Part shown: piece by piece, positions 56,954-64,000 of the stretch
Layout: the number at the start of each line of letters is the position of its first letter
Numbering within the stretch: position 1 is the first letter of the stretch
Program-made: the position numbers and the translations under genes
Source of the DNA: Lacticaseibacillus hulanensis
GTDB lineage: Bacteria > Bacillota > Bacilli > Lactobacillales > Lactobacillaceae
Direction: 5' to 3'
Assembly (NCBI RefSeq): GCF_004010095.1
Contig: NZ_RRYD01000002.1
Location: forward strand, 1-64,000
Length of the DNA stretch: 64,000 nucleotides
The notes under the pieces: generated by a model
The model's input: only the letters and a program-made list of their open reading frames with translations
What the model was told of the DNA's origin: nothing
The model's database searches: none

Positions 56954-57778
56954 TTAGAACTTAATCTTCACGGCGCGGGGGTGCCCGGCGTCATCTTCGC
57001 GGAACTCCGCCTGACCCAGCGGCAACATCTGCGCAATCATCTGCGCCAGCGCCTCTTGCTGGCGGTAACCGAACTCGAGGTACACCACCCCGCCCGGACG
57101 CAGGTGCCGCGGGATCTGGTCGAACAGCTCGCGAAACAGCGCGAGGCCGTGATCCTCAGCAAATAGCGCCAGGTGCGGCTCGTAGTCAATGACGGACTGA
57201 TCCATCACGTCCATTTCGTCACGGTCGATGTACGGCAAGTTGGCGACGATGAAGTCGTACTTGCCCGTGCCCTCGAGGAGGTTACCCTGGTTTAGCTCCA
57301 CTTCGGCGCCGAGCTCCTTGGCGTTGGCCTCCGCCACCGTCAGCACGGGCTGGCTGATGTCGGAGAGCGTCATTGCCAGGAGCGGCCGTTCGAGCTTGAG
57401 CGTAATGCCGATTGCCCCACTGCCGGTCCCGATGTCAATGCCGAAGCCGCCAACCGCGTCCTCTAGCATCCATTCCACCAGAATTTCGGTGTCGAACTGC
57501 GGAATGAGCACGGCGGGGTTCACGTTGAACCAGCGACCCCAAAAAGGCGCCCGGCCCACCACGTACTGCGCGGGCTGGCCGGCAAGCAGCGCGTTGATGT
57601 CCTCGGCAAAGGTTTGCGCGACATCATCCGGCATTTCGTCGCGGCCATGCAGGACAAGCTGGCTGCGGCTCCAGTTCAACCGACTGGATAAAACAAAGTT
57701 GGCGCCATCCCGGTCAATCCCGGCGGCGTCAAGTTTGTCCCCCGCAGCGCGCAACGCCGCAGAATAAGTCTTAGTCAT
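56954..57778 (-). CDS. prmC: Release factor glutamine methyltransferase PrmC
   Basis: Methylates the Gln of the GGQ motif in release factors. 274 residues; S-adenosylmethionine-binding IDIGTGSGAIGI and the substrate-gripping site, which reads NLPY (VANLPYID) where the family normally has NPPY. The DNA (57228-57250) is clear. ATG at 57778 overlaps the prfA stop codon, so the two are coupled; the longer open frame is spurious. Confidence 0.93.
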   Translation of the reverse strand: MTKTYSAALRAAGDKLDAAGIDRDGANFVLSSRLNWSRSQLVLHGRDEMPDDVAQTFAEDINALLAGQPAQYVVGRAPFWGRWFNVNPAVLIPQFDTEILVEWMLEDAVGGFGIDIGTGSGAIGITLKLERPLLAMTLSDISQPVLTVAEANAKELGAEVELNQGNLLEGTGKYDFIVANLPYIDRDEMDVMDQSVIDYEPHLALFAEDHGLALFRELFDQIPRHLRPGGVVYLEFGYRQQEALAQMIAQMLPLGQAEFREDDAGHPRAVKIKF

Positions 57779-58853
57779 CACCCAAGGACTCCAACTTGGC
57801 GGTCTGGTCGTGGAGAATGAGCGCATCGATGATATCGTCCAGTTCACCATTCATGATCCGGTCAAGCTTGTTCAGACTCAGGCCAATCCGGTGGTCGGTC
57901 ACCCGGTTTTGCGGGTAGTTGTACGTCCGAATGCGTTCGGAACGGTCCCCGGAACCAACGGCAGTCTTGCGCTTTTCGGCGTATGCCTCCGCGTTTTGGC
58001 TTTCGTAGTAATCGTAAACACGGGCGGTCAGAATCTGGAGGGCCTTAACCCGGTTCTGCTGCTGGGAACGCTGGTCCTGCATGGACACGACAATGTTCGT
58101 TGGAATGTGCGTCATGCGGACAGCGGAACTGGTCTTGTTAATGTGCTGACCACCGGCACCGGATGAACGGAACACGTCCGTGCGGATATCCTTGGGGTCG
58201 AGCACGAGGTCAACCTGTTCGTATTCGGGCATGACCCCGACCGTTGCGGTACTTGTGTGCACACGGCCAGCGCTTTCGGTAGCGGGAATCCGCTGAACGC
58301 GGTGCGCCCCGTTCTCGAACTTCAGCTTGGAATATACGGAGTCCCCGGTAATCATGACAACGACTTCCTTGTAACCACCGACTTCGGTTGGGGACTCGTC
58401 GATGATTTCTGTCTGCCAACCCTGACGTTCAGCGTAACGGGAGTACATGTTGAGCAGGTCGGCCGCAAAGAGGCTGGCTTCATCCCCACCAGCAGCGCCG
58501 CGGATTTCCATGATGATGTTCTTGTCATCGTTGGGGTCCTTTGGCAGCATCAAGATTTTCATCTTGTCTTCGAGCTTGGCCTTCTCGTCGCGAGCTTCTT
58601 CCAATTCTTCCTTGGCCATTTCGAGCATTTCGGGATCCTTGGTTTCGCGCATGATTTCGTCGCTACCCTCAATGTCATCGAGGACCTGCTTGTAGCGCTT
58701 GTACGCCGCAACGACATCACGCAGGGAACCCTCCTCCTTGGCGAGGGCCATGTAGCGGTCCGTGTCGTTGATGATGTCGGGGTCAGACATCTGTTCCTGA
58801 ATATCATCGTAATGAATCAGGACGCTTTCGAGTTGTTCAAAAATTTTATCCAC
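57771..58853 (-). CDS. prfA: Peptide chain release factor 1
   Basis: Ends translation at UAA and UAG. 360 residues from the GTG at 58853, which has AAGGAGC upstream. The codon-recognition motif PAT lies in RIPATESAGRVHTS and the peptidyl-hydrolysis motif GGQ in SGAGGQHINKT. Substrate of the neighbouring PrmC. Confidence 0.97.
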   Translation of the reverse strand: MDKIFEQLESVLIHYDDIQEQMSDPDIINDTDRYMALAKEEGSLRDVVAAYKRYKQVLDDIEGSDEIMRETKDPEMLEMAKEELEEARDEKAKLEDKMKILMLPKDPNDDKNIIMEIRGAAGGDEASLFAADLLNMYSRYAERQGWQTEIIDESPTEVGGYKEVVVMITGDSVYSKLKFENGAHRVQRIPATESAGRVHTSTATVGVMPEYEQVDLVLDPKDIRTDVFRSSGAGGQHINKTSSAVRMTHIPTNIVVSMQDQRSQQQNRVKALQILTARVYDYYESQNAEAYAEKRKTAVGSGDRSERIRTYNYPQNRVTDHRIGLSLNKLDRIMNGELDDIIDALILHDQTAKLESLGDD

Positions 58854-58965
58854 TTTTTCTGCTCCTTCGGTGTCACCGGGCCCGGCCGCAATGGGCTGCG
58901 GCGCGGGTGGTGGCATTAATTGAGTGCTGTTTCTACTATATAATAGGCGCGTTGTGGGAACTTCG

Positions 58966-59104
58966 TAGTCGAGCTCCGCGGCTTAGTCGAGCTCCGCCTT
59001 CCTGACTTTTCCGCTCAACCAAAGCCAGACATTGATGGGAAAGTGCGCCCATCAACGTCTGCCTTCCGTTGATGCTCAAAGTCAACCCGGAAGGCTCCGC
59101 TCTG
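58966..59104. repeat. Diverged single copy of repeat family R
   Basis: Opens with TAGTCGAGCTCCGCGG and again TAGTCGAGCTCCGCC, closes GGAAGGCTCCGCTCTG. Outer stem CCTTCC / GGAAGG, then GACTTT / AAAGTC, then the hairpin TTGATGGG-AAAGTGCG-CCCATCAA, equivalent to that of the 128-bp array but with a different stem sequence. It lies three bases beyond the tdk stop codon. Confidence 0.78.
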
Positions 59105-59106
59105 TG

Positions 59107-59679
59107 TTACTGAAATGGCGGGTTGTTGTAATGCTTCCGGCACACCGGGTAGTAGCTTTCGTTCCCGCCAATCTGAATCTGTTCGCCCGCGTAGACGGGG
59201 TGGCCGTCGTGGATGCGGAGGTTCATGATGGCCTTCTTCGTGCAGAACCAGCAGATGGTCTTCATTTCCTCAATCTTGTCGGCGTACAGAAGCAGTGCTT
59301 CACTGCCTTCGAAGAGGTTGTTCATGAAGTCGTTCTTGAGCCCGAACGCCATAACCGGGATGTTCAGTTCGTCAACCACCCGCGCACATTCAATCACGTG
59401 GTGCTTCTGCAGGAACTGGGCCTCGTCAATCAGAACGCACGCCGCATGCGGGTTCGTGTTCTGGACCAGGTCGAACACGTTCGTGCCCGCCTCAATTGGG
59501 GTCGCCTTGCGCTCAAGGCCGATGCGGCTGGCGATGACGCCGACGCCTGAACGTGAATCAACGCCACTCGTGAGGATGATGACCTGCTTGCCCTGCTCCT
59601 CGTAGTTGTGGGCAACCTTGAGGATTTCGATACTCTTACCGCTATTCATCGCGCCGTAGCGGAAAAAAAGTTGTGCCAT
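59107..59679 (-). CDS. tdk: Thymidine kinase
   Basis: Type II thymidine kinase of 190 residues, salvages thymidine. P-loop GAMNSGKS at 9-16, Walker [10 protein letters not shown], lasso region and the zinc-binding cysteines (CWFC and PVCRKHY). ATG at 59679 follows GGGAGC. First gene of the tdk-prfA-prmC-ywlC run. Confidence 0.96.
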   Translation of the reverse strand: MAQLFFRYGAMNSGKSIEILKVAHNYEEQGKQVIILTSGVDSRSGVGVIASRIGLERKATPIEAGTNVFDLVQNTNPHAACVLIDEAQFLQKHHVIECARVVDELNIPVMAFGLKNDFMNNLFEGSEALLLYADKIEEMKTICWFCTKKAIMNLRIHDGHPVYAGEQIQIGGNESYYPVCRKHYNNPPFQ

Positions 59680-59822
59680 AATTATGCTCCCATCTCCGTT
59701 GACGTATGCTTGGCGCACGCGCCTTAACCTAAACTATTATAACGAGCCACCGATGATAGCACAAACCCAAGTTACAAACACACAAATGGCGCCATTGTTA
59801 ACCAACGACGCCATTTCTTGAA

Positions 59823-60500
59823 TTACTTGTTCACCTGGTGCAAGACCCCGTCTTCGATTGCAAAGATCTGGTCGGCAAATTTTTCCAGCCGGACGTCATG
59901 GGTCACCACCACGACCGCCTTCCCCCGGGCGTGGGCCAGCGCCTGGAACAACGCCCCCACGACCTCGACGCGCGCACTGTCCAGTGCCGCCGTTGGTTCG
60001 TCCGCTAAAATCACGGATGGGTCGGGGTACAGCGCGCGGGCAATGGCAACGCGCTGCTGCTGACCGCCGGATAGCTCACCTGGGAACTTCTTGCGCAGGT
60101 CCGCGATGCCCAGCTCATCGAGTAGTTCCCCGAGCTGCTTGGCATCCAGATTACCCTTTGGCTTGACGTGGTCGACCAGCTTGAACTGGTCATCCACGTT
60201 CAGGTACGGCAACAGGTGGTACGCTTGGAGCACGAAGCCGATGGACTGAAGGCGCAGCTGGTCGCGCTGCTTCTTGGTCCGGTCGTGGTAGCTGACCCCA
60301 TCGAGCCACACGCTCCCAGAAGTTGGCGTCAGCAGGCCGCCCGCGATGCTGAGGAAGGTGCTCTTCCCCGAACCGGATGGCCCAACGATGAGGCTGAGCG
60401 TGCCGGGTTCAACGGCGAAGTTCACGTCGTGCAGCACCTGCACACGGGCCGTGCCCGTGCCGAAGACCTGGTTGACATTCTTTAATGCTAAAGCTGGCAT
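59823..60500 (-). CDS. hrtA: ABC transporter ATP-binding protein, HrtA-like (heme efflux)
   Basis: A 225-residue ATPase of the MacB/HrtA type. Walker A GPSGSGKST at 40-48, signature LSGGQQQRVAIARAL, Walker B VILADEPTAALD, H-loop VVTHD. It works with the permease just upstream (three bases apart). The heme-efflux assignment rests on the permease type, gene order and operators, and is not proven. Confidence 0.82.
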   Translation of the reverse strand: MPALALKNVNQVFGTGTARVQVLHDVNFAVEPGTLSLIVGPSGSGKSTFLSIAGGLLTPTSGSVWLDGVSYHDRTKKQRDQLRLQSIGFVLQAYHLLPYLNVDDQFKLVDHVKPKGNLDAKQLGELLDELGIADLRKKFPGELSGGQQQRVAIARALYPDPSVILADEPTAALDSARVEVVGALFQALAHARGKAVVVVTHDVRLEKFADQIFAIEDGVLHQVNK

Positions 60501-60503
60501 GTT

Positions 60504-61562
60504 TTATCCTCCAATCACACTCACCGGATCAACCCGCAGCACGGCGCCGACCGGGATAAGCGAACCAATCAGACCCATCAGGACGAGTCCGGCCGCGACC
60601 GCCGCGAGCTGCGGCACGTCGAAGGCCATTGGGACCGCGGCCGGCATTGCCACTGCGGTCAGGGCCGTCAGCTCGGTGCCGATAATCAGTCCGGCCACCA
60701 CCAGAATCAGCGACTGGCTGATGGTTGCGCCCACGAGCACACGACTCGGGATTCCCTGCGCACGCAGCACTGCGTAGTTCGGCAGCTTCTGCATGGTCAG
60801 GATGTACAGGAACACGGCAATTACGATGAGCGAGATGATCATGAGGAACCCAATCATCAGCTCGAAGGTCATGTTTTGCGCCGAATACCCGGGCATCTTG
60901 TTGATGAAGGTGGCACGGGAGTACGTCTTGAGCGCGGAACTCTGCTGACTGCGGGCACCGGCCTTGCGCGAAACGACCGCCGAGGCGATGGGTCCCGGCA
61001 TCAAGTCCTTGAGGTCAAGCCAGGCACCGAGGCGTCCGTAGACCACGGGGGCAATGTTCATCTTCGCGTTCTTCGTGAAGCCGACGATGGTGAACTTGCC
61101 GGAGTCGCTGCTTAGGCGTACCTTGCTGCCAAGCTTGTAGCCGGCATCTTGGAATGACGTGTCGGCGACCAGCTGCTTGTCACTTTGCGGCCGGTGCCCA
61201 CTTGTGAGCTTAATCTTCTTGGCCACGAACTGGTTTGATTGCAGGCCGATGAAGACCGCACTCGTGTTCTCGTGCCCCTGCGCCTTGGCCACCACTGAGG
61301 CTTGGCCAATGTAGGCTTCGTCGCCCGTGAGTTTGCCCGCCTGCTTTTTTGTGATCAGCGACTGGCGCATGTCGACGTTGGCACTGCCGTTAAGCGTCAC
61401 GGTCTGGGTGCCCCACGAGTTCAGGGCGTCGGTGTTCTGCCGCGCCAGGCCGAGTGCCAGGCTGGTCAGTATGAAAATCAGGTAACTGATGAGCACTATC
61501 ATCGCCACAATCAGCCCCGAGCGCAGTTTTTCCTTGCGTATTTCGCGTAATGCTAAAAACAT
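60504..61562 (-). CDS. hrtB: ABC transporter permease, HrtB-like
   Basis: A 352-residue FtsX-type permease: first membrane segment near residues 17-40 (LIVAMIVLISYLIFILTSLALGLARQN), a long extracytoplasmic domain and three further segments at the C terminus. The opening MFLALREIRKEKLRSG with the LGLARQN stretch is typical of HrtB, the heme-exporting permease. Eleven bases separate it from the regulator gene. Confidence 0.82.
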   Translation of the reverse strand: MFLALREIRKEKLRSGLIVAMIVLISYLIFILTSLALGLARQNTDALNSWGTQTVTLNGSANVDMRQSLITKKQAGKLTGDEAYIGQASVVAKAQGHENTSAVFIGLQSNQFVAKKIKLTSGHRPQSDKQLVADTSFQDAGYKLGSKVRLSSDSGKFTIVGFTKNAKMNIAPVVYGRLGAWLDLKDLMPGPIASAVVSRKAGARSQQSSALKTYSRATFINKMPGYSAQNMTFELMIGFLMIISLIVIAVFLYILTMQKLPNYAVLRAQGIPSRVLVGATISQSLILVVAGLIIGTELTALTAVAMPAAVPMAFDVPQLAAVAAGLVLMGLIGSLIPVGAVLRVDPVSVIGG

Positions 61563-61573
61563 CTACTCATCCT

Positions 61574-62074
61574 CTACTCTACTATATTAAGTGCCACTCT
61601 TAGCTGAACCAGGCGTTCTTCGGCCGTGTCCGGCGCTAAAATCACATCACGCAGCGTCTGGTGACAGAGCACCTCCGCCGCCCATAGTTCCGGCTTGCCG
61701 GCCACCGGACTCGGCTGTCCGGCAACCGCCCATTCGTTGAAGCGAAAGTGCACGGCCAGAAAATCGCGGTACGCCGAATCCCGCACCGCCAGCAACAGGT
61801 CACTCGTCGCCTGCACGTACTGGGCAACAGAACCTGTTCCCGCCTTTGGTACCTGGCCGTGCACCGCATGCATGACCTGACCGAACAGGTAGCGGTACGC
61901 ATCCGGCAGGTCCGCGAAGTACTTGTAGAACGCACCGCGGGCAATCGCCGCTTCCCGCACAATCCGCGCCACCTGTGCATCCACCAGCGGGTGCGCCGAG
62001 AACTCCGTGAGTAGCGCCGCACGAATCCGGTCCTGCTTGTCTGCGGGCAAATTCAAAAACGTTGTCGAAACCAC
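61574..62074 (-). CDS. hrtR: TetR family regulator, HrtR-like
   Basis: A 166-residue TetR repressor with a helix-turn-helix in IVREAAIARGAFYKYFADLPDAYRYLF (about 38-64). In lactococci HrtR binds a TGACAC/GTGTCA palindrome and is released by heme; the same palindrome occurs twice at its promoter here. Histidines at about 69, 72, 109 and 138 are possible heme ligands. GTG at 62074 is chosen because GGAGGG lies seven bases upstream; a TTG three bases earlier is too close. First gene of the operon. Confidence 0.85.
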   Translation of the reverse strand: MVSTTFLNLPADKQDRIRAALLTEFSAHPLVDAQVARIVREAAIARGAFYKYFADLPDAYRYLFGQVMHAVHGQVPKAGTGSVAQYVQATSDLLLAVRDSAYRDFLAVHFRFNEWAVAGQPSPVAGKPELWAAEVLCHQTLRDVILAPDTAEERLVQLRVALNIVE

Positions 62075-62097
62075 CAATAACCCTCCTCAACTAAAAG

Positions 62098-62145
62098 TGA
62101 CACCGTGTCAATATGGTTAGTATACGCCAAAGTGACACGGTGTCA
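62098..62145. promoter_or_regulatory. Two HrtR-type operators
   Basis: Perfect 13-bp palindromes TGACACCGTGTCA (62098-62110) and TGACACGGTGTCA (62133-62145), 35 bp apart centre to centre. Confidence 0.9.
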
Positions 62146-62146
62146 A
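62119..62146 (-). promoter_or_regulatory. hrtRBA promoter
   Basis: -35 TTGACA (62141-62146), 16-bp spacer, -10 TATACT (62119-62124). The -35 lies inside one operator and the start site next to the other. Confidence 0.85.
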
Positions 62147-62192
62147 CATTTTGTTTCAGGGAAATTCTGAGGGCCCACGGTTGCGCCGCGGA

Positions 62193-62229
62193 CAAAAAAG
62201 CACCCGAACGCAGAAAGGTTCGGGTGCTA
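62193..62229 (-). terminator. manA terminator
   Basis: AGCACCCGAAC / GTTCGGGTGCT, six T on the minus strand. Confidence 0.9.
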
Positions 62230-62255
62230 GTCCAATATTTAGTATCGACCTCGGC

Positions 62256-63218
62256 CTATGCTTCCTTGCCTGGTGTCGATGCGATGATGTCGAGCTTACC
62301 GTTAATCGTCCATTCCGCAATCTGGTTCGGCACGAGCAGGTGCGTCCCCTTGGTCAGGGCGAACGTCTTGTCGTCGGCGGTGATGGTGCCTTCGCCGTCG
62401 AGCACGGAAATCAGCGTGTAGTCGGCGGTCTTGGAGCGCTTCAACTCTCCGTTAACCTGCCAGCGGTAAACGGAGAAGAATGGGCTGACGGGCGCGGTGA
62501 CAAAGGTTGTCACGGTGCTGTCGCCAATCTTCTCGGACGTGATGTCCAGCTGTGGGTCCTTGTGCGGCACGGTGGTAACGTCCACAGACTGCTTGAGGTG
62601 CAATTCGCGCTTGTTGCCGGCGTCGTCGGTGCGGTCGTAATCGTAGAGCCGGTACGTGGTGTCGGAACTCTGCTGGGTTTCGAGCACCATGATCCCCTTG
62701 GTCAGAGCGTGAATGGTCCCACTTGGTACGTAGAAGAAGTCGCCGGCCTTAACTGGCACCTTCCGCAGCAGCTTGTCCCACTCACCGGCGTCAATCATCG
62801 CCTGCAGCTCTTCGCGGGTCTGGGCGTGGTGACCATAAATCAGGTAGGAACCGGGATCGGCGTTAATCACGTACCAGCATTCGGTCTTGCCGAGTTCGTG
62901 TTCGTGGATTGCGGCGTACTCATCGTCTGGGTGCACCTGCACGGACAGGCTGTCTTCGGCGTCCAGAATCTTCGTCAGCAGCGGGAAAACTTTGCTGCTG
63001 GGGTGACCGAAGTATTCAGGGTTGTCACTGTATGCTTCCGCCAGCGTCTTGCCGGCCAGGGGCCCATTCTCGATGGTTGCGGGGCCGTGTGGGTGTGCGG
63101 AGATGGCCCAGCATTCACCAATCTTACCTTCTGGCAGATCGTACCCGAATGTCTCGAGCTTGCGGCCACCCCAGATTTTCGGCTGGAAGTATGGTTTCAG
63201 GAAAAATGGTTCTGTCAA
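62256..63218 (-). CDS. manA: Mannose-6-phosphate isomerase, class I
   Basis: Interconverts mannose 6-phosphate and fructose 6-phosphate, linking mannose use and GDP-mannose supply to glycolysis. 320 residues; the zinc ligands lie in LSVQVHPDD and KTECWYVI, and the later His in FFYVPSGTIHAL. GGAGGAA precedes the ATG. Single gene. Confidence 0.95.
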   Translation of the reverse strand: MTEPFFLKPYFQPKIWGGRKLETFGYDLPEGKIGECWAISAHPHGPATIENGPLAGKTLAEAYSDNPEYFGHPSSKVFPLLTKILDAEDSLSVQVHPDDEYAAIHEHELGKTECWYVINADPGSYLIYGHHAQTREELQAMIDAGEWDKLLRKVPVKAGDFFYVPSGTIHALTKGIMVLETQQSSDTTYRLYDYDRTDDAGNKRELHLKQSVDVTTVPHKDPQLDITSEKIGDSTVTTFVTAPVSPFFSVYRWQVNGELKRSKTADYTLISVLDGEGTITADDKTFALTKGTHLLVPNQIAEWTINGKLDIIASTPGKEA

Positions 63219-63638
63219 AGTTTATTCCTCCATCTGTTACGGATTTAATCGCTTTCTATTTTAGCACATGTAAGGGGTTCACGGCAGAACCAATCGGGTG
63301 ACAGTTGGCACGAAGGTGGACTGAAATCGGTGGTTGGCGGGTGCAATGAACGCGGCGACGATTCCTGCCAGCACACGGGGCCCGCGTCTGGCCAGCGTGA
63401 TTGCACCAGGTGGCACGCGGGCTCAAGCAAAATGCAACCAAGCAGAAACCACCTGCAACACAGGTTGCCACCCTCCCCGTCACCCCGGCATCACGTCGCG
63501 CTTCCGCCGACATGACTAACCCCCTCAATTGTTTTACCAATTACCACCCATTACGCTAATTATAGGCAGAAGCTTGCCAGACATCGGTGCTTTCAGGCGC
63601 GGGGCTGGTCAGACAACACCAACCCCAGATAGGAGGAT
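63219..63638. other. Intergenic region, no gene seen
   Basis: About 420 bp between manA and the small peptide gene. Frames in both strands are short and lack ribosome-binding sites. The manA promoter must lie at the left end. Confidence 0.5.
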
Positions 63639-63749
63639 ATGATGGCACAGAACATGCCAGTAAAACAGCCCTTCTGGAAACAAATCTGGTTCTGGGCTCT
63701 TGCAGTGCTCGTCATCGCACTTGCCATTGGTGCAATTGCCACAATGTAA
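63639..63749 (+). CDS. 36-residue membrane peptide
   Basis: AGGAGG lies only two to five bases before the two possible ATGs at 63639 and 63642; either gives a product of 35-36 residues: MAQNMPVKQPFWKQIWFW then a membrane helix ALAVLVIALAIGAIATM. Basic-aromatic N terminus and one helix are typical of small single-pass proteins. Function unknown. A terminator follows about 75 bp later. Confidence 0.65.
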   Translation: MMAQNMPVKQPFWKQIWFWALAVLVIALAIGAIATM

Positions 63750-63823
63750 GGCGGTTAGTTGCGTGGTCGTACCAAGGTGGCCACGCGTGACGGGCGGACG
63801 GCGGTAATTTTAGGTGGGGATGT

Positions 63824-63855
63824 AAAAGACGGATGGGGAGCATCCGTCTTTTTGT
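63824..63855 (+). terminator. Terminator after the small peptide gene
   Basis: AAAAGACGGATG / CATCCGTCTTTTT with a four- to five-base loop. Confidence 0.88.
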
Positions 63856-64000
63856 GATTTGGCATCAGCTGGATTAGGGCAAACAAAAACAGCCTTGCTG
63901 GGGTTCAGTAAGACTGTTATCCAGAGCTGTATTTAATTTAAGTGCCTAGTCCAGTTACATTTCATTAATACCAATAACGAATCCTAGTAAGCACCATCGT

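Overview
The window is chromosomal DNA from a high-GC member of the Lactobacillaceae. Evidence: nearly every gene has a close lactobacillus-type counterpart (tandem bleomycin-hydrolase peptidases, DUF1827 next to clpE, the DUF1146-mreB-EpuA-yidD-DUF2969-rodA block, ATP synthase order B-E-F-H-A-G-D-C, a mevalonate-pathway kinase), Shine-Dalgarno sites are strong, TTG and GTG starts are frequent, tRNA-gated T-box leaders are present, and coding GC is well above 50 %. I cannot name the genus from sequence alone. No phage, plasmid, transposase or CRISPR locus is visible; this is mostly core genome with several families of structured intergenic repeats.

Layout. 1-826: non-coding, carrying two repeat units (called P and Q here). 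827-2815: dut-radA (minus). 3056-4960: GNAT, rpiA, YitT-type membrane protein (plus). 5238-7960: two tandem PepC-family peptidases. 8071-10545: class A PBP and a YheA-type protein (minus). 10695-14342: RluA-type pseudouridine synthase, argR, argS with a T-box, tRNA-Gly(CCC). 14811-16304: HicB-like orphan and azlCD. 16581-21130: mecA, a metallo-beta-lactamase-fold protein, an ABM-like protein, ptsHI and a small ORF. 21491-25475: clpE under apparent HrcA plus CtsR control, DUF1827, a MucBP-like protein. 25548-26339: second P/Q repeat block. 26394-28008: two VIT/CCC1-type transporters behind a long structured leader. 28267-31255: LCP ligase, CpsB-type phosphatase, galU (cell-surface polysaccharide). 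31572-34737: phosphomevalonate kinase, YihY, map. 35059-39095: flavodoxin, TetR regulator, M29 aminopeptidase, HAD phosphatase, a 41-residue membrane peptide. 39223-42971: methionine ABC transporter metQ/N/I with a Met T-box and a four-copy 128-bp tandem repeat between metQ and metN. 43206-47353: unknown gene, then rodA, DUF2969, yidD, EpuA-like, mreB/mbl and DUF1146 (cell-shape and envelope block). 47998-54589: complete F1Fo ATP synthase operon. 54994-59679: upp, Sua5/YwlC, prmC, prfA, tdk. 59823-62146: hrtRBA-like heme-efflux operon with two palindromic operators. 62256-63218: manA. 63639-63749: small membrane peptide.

How the parts work together. Several control circuits are readable from the DNA: tRNA-sensing T-boxes upstream of argS and metQ; CIRCE and CtsR sites around the clpE promoter; paired palindromes around the hrtR promoter. 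Envelope growth is heavily represented (PBP, RodA, MreB, LCP, CpsB, GalU, ManA), as is peptide use (two PepC-like enzymes, PepS-like, Map).

The least explained content is non-coding. (i) Repeat family R (128-bp array at 41243-41748, single diverged members at 47724-47895 and 58966-59104) shares a hairpin whose stem changes between copies with pairing kept and whose loop stays A-rich. (ii) Unit Q has roughly 50-bp terminal inverted repeats and lies in opposite orientations at two loci, always between gene 3' ends. (iii) The VIT transporters have a structured leader of about 195 nt that I cannot assign to a known riboswitch class.
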